A DNA stretch of 64,000 nt from Owenia fusiformis (lineage: Eukaryota; Annelida; Polychaeta; Sabellida; Oweniidae): the NCBI GenBank assembly GCA_903813345.2, contig CAIIXF020000006.1, forward strand, positions 25,615,936 through 25,679,935. Reading direction: 5' to 3'. Below are positions 31,395-41,138 of this stretch, piece after piece; the stretch's first letter is position 1; each line of letters begins with the position of its first letter. The notes beneath the pieces are model-generated. The model saw only the letters and a program-made list of their open reading frames with translations. It did no database searches and was not told where the DNA came from. The position numbers were made by a program, and so were the translations under genes.

Positions 31395-33420
31395 TCCCAT
31401 CGAACGAAGTTCGGAGGGATATAGGGAACGCCTCCGTCCGTCCGTACGTACGTCCGTCCGTCCGTACGTACGTCCGTCTGTCCGTACGTCCGTCCGTCCG
31501 TCCGTCCGGGCAATAACTCAAATACCGTTGGTCCGATTTTGTTCATATTTTGTACACATATACCCTATGGGGGTAGAAGTTCTGCTCGAAAGCTGATTTT
31601 CAAAATGGCCGCTCATTTCAAAATGGCGGCCATTTTAGTGCCGATTTTACAGTAATTTAGGTGCAATATGTAAAACTGTAATAGCAATATGTTTTAAATG
31701 TAAAAAAATGATAAAGGACATTAAAAAAGCTACAAATGTAGATATTAAAAAAGCACATGGCAGCCATCTTGAAAAATGGCGGCCTTTACTCGTTATTTTA
31801 CGATTTTTGCTGTAACTCGAAAAGTAGTGGAGCGATTTTGTTCATATTTGGTATGTGAGTACTATAAACATTGCACACTGTCTAAAGACACTTTTGGTAG
31901 AAGGCGGCCATTTTTCAAAATGGCCGCCATTTTAACGTATTTTATTTTACTATAACTCGAAAAGTAGTGGAGCGATTTTGTTCATATTTGGTATGTGAAT
32001 ACTATGAGCATGGCACACTGTCCTATGACACTTTTGGTAGAAGGCGGCCATTTTGAAAAAAAAATTGAAAAATGGCCGCCATTTTAACGTATTTTACTAT
32101 AACTCGAAAAGTAGCAGGCCTGTCAACTGTCCCGCAATTTGCGTATTTGTCACGCATTTGCTGAAGAATTTGAAGTCACGCCAGTTATTTTTGCGTGACA
32201 CAAAATGTCACGCAAATACGCATTTTACCTGGTAATTGTCACGCAAATATGTTTCTGTAAAATTTTTTTCAAAATATGTTTATGATACGGTAAAAATACG
32301 AACGTCGGAAAAAAACGAACGCAATTTGTTCGGATTTGTCACGCGAATCCCGTATATGTCACGCATGTTCATTGACGACATCGCGAGCGTAGCGAGGCCG
32401 AAAAATTTGAGGTTATAAAAGTTTAGCCAAAGGTGTTTAAAAGTTGGCCAAAGGTGTTCAAAATTTGGACAAAAGTGTTCAGATTTGGACTTCGGTGTCC
32501 AACATTTGTAAGTCACTCATATTAGGTGGTCCCAAGTTGACAGCCCTGAAGTAGAGAAGCGATTTTGTTCATATTTGGTATGTGAATACTATAAACATTG
32601 CACACTGTCTAAAGACACTTTTGGTAGAAGGCAGCCATTTTTCAAAATGGCCGCCATTTTAACGTATTTTACTATAACTCGAAAAGTGGTGGAGCGATTT
32701 TGTTTATATTTGTTATGTGAATACTAAAAGCATGGCACACTGTCTAATGACACTTTTGGTAGAAGGTGGCCATTTTGAAAAATGGCCCCATTTTAACGTA
32801 TTTTACTATAACTTGAAAAGTAGTTCAGCGATTTTGTTCATATTTGGTATGTTTCATATTTTATATGTGAATACTATAAACATGGCACACTGTCTAATGA
32901 CACTTTGGGTAGTAGGCGGCCATTTTGAAAAATGGCCACCATTTTTATGTTTTTTTACTATAACTTGAAAAGTAGTGAAGCGATTTTGTTCATATTTGAT
33001 ATGTGAATACTCATGAGCCTTGCACACTGTCTCATGACACCTCGGATAGTAGGCGGCCATTTTAAAAAATGGCTGTCATTTTTACATTTTTTACTATAAC
33101 TCGAAAAGTAGTGGAGCGATTTTGTTCATATTTGATATGTGAATGCTCAAAGCATGGCACATTGTCTCATAAAACTTTGGGGAGTAGTCGGCCATTTTGA
33201 AAAATGGCCACCATTTTTATGTGTGTTATTTTACAAGTACATGTGTGCGATTTTTCAAAAATTTTATAGATGGCTACTTAAAAGCATATTATTTCTTCTG
33301 ATGACAACTTGTTTAGTGAGCAACCATTTTGAAAATGGTGGCCTTTCTGGTGTGTTGTTTTATGATATTTGCTATATATTTCGTTTGTAAAAATGCCAGC
33401 CATTTCTGTTCGATGGGATT
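31395..33420. mobile_element. ~2-kb element: CCCATCGAAC ends, microsatellite, ~150-bp tandem core
   Basis: The left end CCCATCGAACGAAGTTCGG and the right end TCTGTTCGATGGGA are inverted. A CCGT/ACGT microsatellite (31430-31507) follows the left end. Roughly eight units of about 150 bp then repeat 'actcgaaaagtagtggagcg', 'gtatgtgaatactataa', 'gcacactgtct' and 'ggcggccatttt'. The right part continues 'tcgctacgctttggcgttgc', echoed near 51265 ('atttgccatgctttggcatt'). A different element is nested at 32115-32548. Confidence 0.82.
32115..32548. mobile_element. 434-bp nested element with CAGGCCTGTCAACT ends, AAGTAG duplication
   Basis: CAGGCCTGTCAACT on the left mirrors AGTTGACAGCCCTG on the right with one mismatch. 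AAGTAG is on both sides (32109-32114 and 32549-32554). The inside carries repeated 'gtcacgca(a/t)' motifs. It interrupts one unit of the tandem core, so it is younger than the array. Confidence 0.88.
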
Positions 33421-33615
33421 CGCTACGCTTTGGCGTTGCCGTTGTTCTGGTTTGGTAAGAAAGGATTGTCGCCTTTTTCAATTCTAATGAATTGAACCTT
33501 CAATAACTTGTATAGGTGTGATCGGGTATTACATTTCTTTTTCGGGAAATAAAATTGATATTGTGAGGAAAAACATTTGTAGTTTTTGAAAAAGATTGCT
33601 CATTTGATATGTCTT

Positions 33616-34291
33616 TATGGCCTAGTCACATAGCCCGGCCGATGAGGTTACGATGAGCCAGCGATGCAATTTTCACCGAACTCGGCCGAACACCGGCCGG
33701 ACACCGGCCGGACATCCGTGGCGGTTGTTGCTTAAAACCGCATCGGTGGTAGCTCGGTGAATTTTTAACTTCGAAGTTAAATTTCACCGGGCTCTCACCG
33801 AGCTCCCTCATCTCGCATCGCAGCCCCATCGTAACCACATCGGAAAACACGTCGGCCGGTGCACGGCCGAGTATCGGCCGGTGTCCCGTGCATCTGAGAC
33901 AACCAGAGGACGAGGTTTTTTAACGGACAGCAGCCGAGCTCCGGCCGATGTGGGACAGAGCATCGGCCGGTCACTGTTCAAAGCCCGTTAACAACCCGGC
34001 CGGCGATCGCACGGTGTCCTGTTACCTGCTCGGGTACCGGCCGTATTCCTTCCGATGTCTGGCCGACCTCTGGCCGGTTGTTGCTGCCACATCGGCAGAA
34101 AAAAACTACCATTTTGAGACAGACTCCGTACGGTCACCGGCCGGTGTTCGGTCGGTCGCCTGAAGATGTCCGGACGGAGTCCGTTCATGTCACCGAGCTC
34201 TGCTTCCGATGAGGAGAGCTCGGTGGCACCAAAAAAATCCACCGAGCTCTACCGATGCCGGACATCGGCCGGGCTATGTGACTAGGCCATA
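33616..34291. mobile_element. GC-rich 676-bp element with 29-bp perfect inverted termini
   Basis: The first 29 bases (from TATGGCCTAGTCACATAGCC) are exactly mirrored by the last 29 (34263-34291, ending ACTAGGCCATA). TA at both tips may be the target duplication. The body is strikingly GC-rich against its surroundings, with many CCGGCCG, CACCGAGCTC and CATCGGCC motifs that pair across the element. Open frames inside are palindrome by-products. Termini recall the shorter element at 57325. Confidence 0.88.
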
Positions 34292-34401
34292 GCATATACA
34301 TGTACACTGTACTACGTATGTAAAATATTTAGCTCTTTAATTGCAAAAATTTGGGATTAGAATACTGAAATAATACTACCTGTATTTATTACATTATTTA
34401 A

Positions 34402-36562
34402 TGCATACCTGCCAACCTAAGACCAAAATTTTGCGGTAGATTTTTTTAAAATTGCTGTATTTTTGCGGTAGATTTTTTCAAAATACGGTAGTTTTTGCGG
34501 TATTTTTCAACAAATTTGCGGTAGTTTTTGCGGTAGATTTTAGAAAAAAACTGTAGTTTTTGCGGTAGATTTTAAAAAAACGGTAGTTTTTGCGGTAGAT
34601 TTTAAAAAAACGGTAGTTCTTGCGGTAGATTTAAAAAAATACGGTAGTTTTTGCGGTAGATTTTTAAAAAATACTGTAGTTTCAGAGTTCTGGGGTAGAC
34701 TTTTGAAAAAAGTGTAATTTCGCGGTAGAAATTTGAAAAAAGCGGTAGTTTTGCGGAAGATTTAGAAAAAATGCAGTAGTTTTACGGTAGATTAAAAAAA
34801 ATGTGGTAGTTATTTGAAAAACCGGTAGTTTTACGAAAGATTCTGAGAAAATGCAGTAGTTTTACGGTAGATTTTGAAAAAATGCGGTAGTTTTTACGGT
34901 AGTTTTTTTGAAAAACCGGGAGTTTTGCGGAAGATTTTGAAAAAATGCGGTAGTTGTACGGTAGATTTTGAAAATTGCGGTAGTTTTTACGGTAATATTT
35001 TGAAAAACCGGTACTTTTGCAGAAGATTTTGAAGAAATGCGGTAATATTACGGTAGATTTTGAAAATTGCGGTAGTTTTTAAGGTAATTTTTTGAAAAAC
35101 TGGTACTTTTGCGGAAGATTTGCCAAAATGCGGTATTTTTCGGTAGATTTTGAAAAATGCGGTAGTTAAACCTTTATATAATGCGGTTTTCTATATTAAT
35201 ACAATGTTTACGTGGTCATATTGTTTTTGTTATTGTGAATACATATTTTACTGCAAGAGTGCTTTTGATAATTACAGTTTGTAAAGCAGAACTACCACCT
35301 GAGAATTATACGAAACTATTATTTTCAAGAAAAATTGATACTATTTTCAAGAATAAATAGAGACTTAGCACTTTTTATTCTTAATTTACCATGCCTACAA
35401 TAGACTGACAGCAACTTTGGATTTTAATGTCTCAGCAAAATGTACATGTATATATATGAATACAACTCTTTTACAACTCTTTTACAATAAATCTAGATTG
35501 ATTCAAAATACGAACACAATATTCATATCTCCACTATTATTCACATTCTAACCAGTTTTTTCAGATATCAGGATGTTTGGAAATACCAATGAAACATTTA
35601 CTGAAATACAAAATATGAATTTTACACGTTTATACTCACCATCTTAGATGATCTATCACTTTAACGAATTGAAATGACAGACATAATGTTCATATAACAT
35701 TGGAATCATATGGTATTAAATATTGATTTGTTCACTCGCAAGTCTCTAATGATATCAATGTGTTTGTCTGGCACAAATAGAAAATAAGTACAGATCAATT
35801 GTCTTTCAAAAATAATCTGTTATGAGCATTTGCTGAAACCTTTCCCCTGAGACATCGTTCAGATTCGGATATCACAATACTTTTATAATAAACCAAAACT
35901 CAATGCTTTATTTTTTAATTATGTATTTGTTACTGATATAATTATGATGAAAAATACAACATTTTATCGTACTGTAAACAAATTGATTAAACTATGTATA
36001 ATGTATATTTGGCGTTCATTACTGATCATAACAAATCAAACTACGCATATTTCATACGCTAAAACAAGTTGTTTTGTCATTTCCACTCATTTATTTAGAT
36101 GAAGAGCAACTAAAATCATATTTTTGTTGCATTCGGAGTAAACATCTACAAAAGGGTTTGGTTAACTACAAAAATCATGGCAGAAAGAATTCTTTCTAGC
36201 TAGTGGTAGTTGGTGTTTGGGCTGATTACACGCAAGCTTACTTAGATAAATGCGCAATAACCTGATAACCACAGACCTGCCGATACCTATTTATATTCGG
36301 GTTGGTGAAGGAATATTACAGGGACAGTACAGGAAGACTACAATTTTTCAGCATTTCCAGAAATTTTACGGTAGTTTGAACAAAAATACTGTTGATTTTA
36401 GCAGAAATACGGTAGATTTTCGAAAATTTACGGTAGATTTTCAAAAATTTACGGTAGATTTTACGGCCGTTCTCATGGAATAAACGAGTTTTAAAAAAAA
36501 AAAATTACGGTAGATTTCGAAAAAAATACGGTAGATTTTTTTACGGGCGTTTTTTTAGGTAT
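34402..36562. repeat. 'Gcggtagatttt' tandem-array element
   Basis: 'gcatacctgccaaccta' at the left is weakly mirrored by 'ttttttaggtatg' at the right, with TAATG next to both. From 34430 to 35165 about 20 irregular units of 30-40 bp repeat '(g)cggtagattttgaaaaaa'. The motif returns at 36365-36550. Between them (35170-36350) is unremarkable AT-rich sequence. Confidence 0.7.
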
Positions 36563-37310
36563 GTAATGGATGTTTTGTAGTTATAATTCAAGAATGAATT
36601 AATGATAAACGTTTTAGAAAGAGTATTTTGTATATAACAAATAAAAATACATTTTTGTATTGAATTTATGTGTGTTTTGTCTCTATCACTCTATGGCAAT
36701 TATAACAGGTTATTGATTCATAGCTCTGCCTTAAAAAACTTTCTGAGACCCTTGTTGATTATTTTAGACGAAGTGTTTAGCTTGTTGTACGGCTTTTATG
36801 AAATATTTACATGAAACAGCCTAGTAATGGTATATAATAATGCCCCATTGCCATTCATTGCGTACACGTGTATATAATGTTGTTCAGTCAACCCTCCTAG
36901 AATAATGGGATTCATACCACATGGCACAGAATCATATTATAGGTTGGGGTCTAAACTAAATGGTTTCATAAGTTTATCTCATATTTTTGGTAAGCAACTA
37001 TCTACTGATCTAGCAACAGATAGAAAAATGACCATTTTTGTCTGTGATTAACATTGATTAATATCTGAACAACCAACTAAACAAAAGGAGCTACTCAAAG
37101 AAGAAGAAACTCTAGTTGAATGCCCATGCTTAAACTGACAAGACAAAGACCCCGGAACAAAGACAAGTTATAAAACAGTAAACATGTATTAACCTTGGAA
37201 TTCCCCATTGCCAATAAAATCAATTATCTATGATCATAATTGTGTATAATTTGACATCGTTGTAAACAAAAACAAACAAACGATGTCTGTCTCATGTTCA
37301 CCATTTACTG
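36563..37310. other. No gene or clear repeat seen
   Basis: AT-rich unique-looking sequence without a recognisable exon. Confidence 0.4.
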
Positions 37311-37313
37311 TAA

Positions 37314-37692
37314 ATATTTGATCTTCTTTGTAAGATATATATTATATAACTTTTATTGACATCGTAATTGTATCATTACGCGATGACATAAGTCACAACA
37401 GGCCCGTAGCCAGAACCCTGCGAACCCCCCCCCCCCCCTGGCCAAAAATTCTTTCAAAATCATGCAATGCAGTTTTTCACCATTTTGAGCACTTTTCAAG
37501 TGATTTTAGCCATATTTGGGCCAAAATTGTCAAATGTGGACCCCCTGGAAATTTTTGAAAACTGAACCCCCCCTTGGCAAATCCTGGCTACGGGCCTGCA
37601 CACAATAGTATTTGATCTTCTTTGTAAGATCTATATTATATTACTTTTATTGACATCTTAATTGTATCATTATGCGATGACATAAGTCACAC
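37314..37692. repeat. ~84-bp duplicated segment split by a CAGGCCCGTAGCC MITE
   Basis: 'tttgatcttctttgtaagat' ... 'gcgatgacataagtcacac' occurs at 37316-37397 and again at 37612-37692. The MITE (37399-37600) sits at the end of the first copy. Removing it restores 'gtcacacaatag', as in the second copy. Confidence 0.85.
37399..37600 (-). mobile_element. CAGGCCCGTAGCC family MITE, inverted copy
   Basis: CAGGCCCGTAGCCAGAACCC at the left and TGGCTACGGGCCTG at the right are inverted termini. The interior reads in reverse: 'caaaatcatgca', 'cacttttcaagtgatttt'. The flanking CACA is probably part of the target duplication. Confidence 0.88.
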
Positions 37693-38360
37693 AATAGTCT
37701 TCATTGCATTATCAAAATACAACTCACGTCCCATCTCTGCACATTGTCGGTATTGTTTCAGCATCAGAAATGGAGGAAAATAACAAATTTTTGCAGCTGG
37801 ACAATTTTGTTTCTGAAAGTGCAATTGAAGAAAGTGCTATGAGTTGATGAAGAGTGTTAGACCAGGATGCAGAAGAAGTGAGTAGCTCCCATAATTCTTT
37901 CATATTCTATCGTATTCGGGGATTCCCTATTACGCATCTCCTGCATCATCTCCAATCAAGTTGCAGGATGCGATCACTTGAACAATCACGAGCACATGCT
38001 CTCTCAGGACTGCGTATGCGCAAAGTAAAATTTGAAATCTTGGAAATGGCATTAACACCAGTTCAATATCATCATTTGAAACCTTTGGTAATACTATTGA
38101 AGTTACTCTGTTACTTGATCCAAACTTGTAGAGAATACTCATAAAAGTACAGCGAACATTGGGAGATTCAGTGCAATGGCAAACAAGGCCTGGTTATAAA
38201 ATTTTTTCGAACGTGTCAATATGAAAGGTCATCTCTGGGAAATCTCCCCCCCCTGACAAGGATGGAAAGCTGAAGATAACTCATGTAAGGTTCGAGGTAA
38301 ATAATTTTAAATCATTATGAATGACAAGTTTATTATATGCTAGGGTGAAGAAAAGAAATC
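37690..38360 (+). pseudogene. Frameshifted duplicate of ETNK exon 1
   Basis: 37700-37865 closely matches the ETNK 5' flank and exon 1: 'cattgca(t/a)tatcaaaatac', 'tattgtttca', then ATG at 37770 and MEENNKFLQLDNFVSESAIE. One base is missing (GCTATGAG against GCTATTGAG), which ends the frame 26 codons in. After 'gaccaggatg' about 400 bp of unrelated sequence intervenes. The match then resumes at 38262 ('ggatggaaagctgaagataa' ... 'caaggt'-like donor and start of intron 1). No other ETNK exon was found nearby, so it is a partial copy, not a second gene. Confidence 0.9.
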
Positions 38361-38465
38361 TACATCAATAGTCTTATCAAGTCATCTCTTATCAGGCCAA
38401 AGAAAGAAGATATTCCTCATGCGCACTGAGTGTGCACCCCTCCCGCCAAAAATGCATGGCTAATA

Positions 38466-38530
38466 TAGTTCCACGTGGTTTTGTTTACATTCTAGTTCCA
38501 CGTGCTCTTGTTTACGTCACGTGACCGGCA
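38466..38530. promoter_or_regulatory. Cluster of three CACGTG E-boxes
   Basis: CACGTG occurs at 38472, 38499 and 38518, the last within the palindrome GTCACGTGAC (38516-38525). An ATG with a 16-codon frame follows at 38550. This could be an upstream promoter or enhancer for the gene starting at 41139, or for an unseen transcript. Confidence 0.3.
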
Positions 38531-39419
38531 ACCTCGTTTTAGGTCGAAAATGGCAGGTTCTCCTAAAAAACTTACCTGTAAATATACTGTCAATTATTGA
38601 TAAATACAGTTGTTTTTAGGATATATACAAGTGATTTATACTGATAAACTGTATTTTATGTAAGTATACTTTTATTGAATAAATTATTTTACTCACTCAA
38701 GGCTTTATATCGATGAGAAAAATTGATCTGAACAAATGTCAAACTGGATATTGTGAAAAATCAGTGTTCGTAACTTCGTTGTTGGATTTGTTGTGAAAGT
38801 GAAAATGAGTCAGTGAGAGTCATGTAGTGTAATGAAATGTTTTTTTAGGCGCCAGTAAACATGTCACATGCACTAGTTATGATCTAGTGTTGTTTCGACT
38901 AATTAAACATCAGTACTGTCAACCCCCAAAGATTTTCTCGCGGGACAGATTTTTTAGACCCAGTGCCCAAAATTTGCCGGATTTTGTGGTACATCTAATA
39001 AATTTGCGGGACATTTAAGGGATTTGAGTGATTGCGCTAATAGGCCAAATTTTTTTTATCAAATTCACAGGATTTCGCTGGACCATTCGAGGGACAAACA
39101 CCCTAATTGCCCTAAACTTAGCTTGTTTAGCACAGTCAGAGAGAATGTTTCTGGCGAAAGGAGATTCTGGGATTTCAAATTCTTGAAGTTGGGAAACCGG
39201 AATGGCTTACCTTTTTTAATTCCCGAATCTCTCCGAAATTAGCTCATCTTGGTGACTGTAAATTGCACAGCTGTATTCAATTGAGTCTTGTCATATTCAA
39301 TCAGCCTCAATTTTAAAGTGTATATTTTATTATTAACGTGATTTCATCGTTTTTTGTCGACTGGTAAGCATCCGCGGGGCAAATGACAAGATGGATGACT
39401 TTTGACCTGACCTTGACCG

Positions 39420-39540
39420 ATGGCGGTGACGTCATCAATTTTATCTCGACGTTGATTGGTTAAATGATGATTGTTTGGGAAATTTGAATTTAGTTCTCGT
39501 AACCTCCCGTGACCTCCCAAATAGGTCACGTGACCTTGTG
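39420..39540. promoter_or_regulatory. Candidate promoter with CRE, inverted CCAAT and GTCACGTGAC
   Basis: TGACGTCA (39427-39434, full CRE), 'ttgattggtt' (inverted CCAAT) near 39453, and GTCACGTGAC (39525-39534) lie within 110 bp. The coding exon at 41139 has an acceptor (ttttcag, ending 41104) before it, so a leader exon upstream is expected; this region is a reasonable place for its promoter. Confidence 0.35.
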
Positions 39541-41138
39541 CCAGAAGTCCGACTTTTTGGTCAGTCGACCTGTTCAAAGTACATTTAGTCATAATTATCG
39601 CTTTTCAGAGCAATTTAGGAAACAATGTTTTCTATCTACGTCGATTACAAAGCATGTAAGGTACGTAAATTTATATGAACAACTGAGTCAATAGGGATAA
39701 ATAGCCCAACGAGAGTCGGCGGTCTTGAAAAATACTTGGATCTGGATGCCAGATATTGATATCATTCCCGTTCGAAGAACGTATAAGATGTCCGTGTTGT
39801 TTAGTGTCAAAACAAAAAGTATACACCCAAAACAAATGTAATGACATAATATCAACCTGCCCCGGATTTGTAGACGTTAAACCGAACCGATCTCAGAAAA
39901 GCACTTTGAATAATGGGAATGAAGTACTTCCTTTAATGAAAAATCGAAGCAAGTAAAAACCAAATCTCGCGCAGATTGTTCAAAAATACCGTCTTGTGAA
40001 GTGGTTTTATCCAACTCCCAACAGGCGCGCTGGAATAAGTTAACAGTATTTAAGAGGATAATTGAATGTAACTTGCCCTTTTCATGACACGTGGTGACAA
40101 TAAGTCCTACTTGTTGTGTAATTTGCAGTTTAAAGTGGAGAAATTCCAAACCTTGTGCGCACCATTTTTAACTTTTGCGCGTGCGTGCACATGCGCATTG
40201 CACTTTACATGCGCATGGGCATTGCCGCTAAAAGATCATATGACTATTCATATTTAGCTAGCACAAGTTATTTTGTAGCAAATCTTTACTTTCGAAAGTC
40301 AAGAGATCTCGCGAGACTTAAAATGGCTGCAATCTATATTCAAAAGTTTTGTTATCTAATAGAACATTGATTTACTATTGTTGAAGGATCAAAATAAGGT
40401 AACAACAAATAAATTATGTATTGATTCAAATATATAGTGTATTATAAACGCTACTCAGCACAGTGTTTAGTCAAAATGGGCTCGATTTTTTCTCTTCAAG
40501 AATTTTCAATCCAGCCTCGGTAGAGTAAGGCTGACTTGTCTGATAGAATAGGCTTTACGTCACTTATCACCCACTTTAGCATTGTTTGTAAAAGTCTGTC
40601 AGTTCGCATCTGCTTCAGGAGATTTCCCAATGAGGGCTACCGGAAGTTCAGCAATTTGTTAACATCCTTCGAAAATCTCTGGGGATTTTGAATGATGGTA
40701 AAGGCAGAAGTCAGCTGATTGACACATTAAGCCGCTTATAACTTTCAGACTTTGAGATGGAGGGAATATTTGGAAATAGTAAGCAGCTGATTTCAAAATT
40801 GAAATGGTCGAAGTCCAGGCAACCCCGTGCTACAGATTATACATTTTGTGAGAAAGTTGATTTTATCACGGGTGTTAAAACACGAATATACCATGAGCAC
40901 ATGCTTTGAGGATCCGCGTTGTTTGAACCTACCGCGAGCACACTTATACATTAAGACCCGTTACACAGTCATGATACCGCCGAGCAAGCTCATTGCATCA
41001 TCGGGTCTGCTTTACCCCCGTGTTTTATGAGTATCAGTATATTTAATGTTATATTATTTTTATGTTCTCCATTAATGGGCCTTTTTAACACATCTTATTT
41101 TCAGAAGTGGGTGATGTAGAATGCGCTTGCGTGAAGCA

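Noticed and set aside
33626-34242. Open frames on both strands with Arg/Pro-rich peptides
   Set aside because: They lie in a GC-rich palindromic element with 29-bp inverted ends; low stop density comes from base composition.
37854-38144. 96-codon plus frame after the ETNK exon-1 copy
   Set aside because: Starts inside the frameshifted duplicate and runs into inserted sequence; no recognised domain.
41121-41138. Upstream in-frame ATG giving MRLREA before MGCG
   Set aside because: MGC start matches the C1orf21 family and creates a myristoylation signal; the upstream ATG would hide it.
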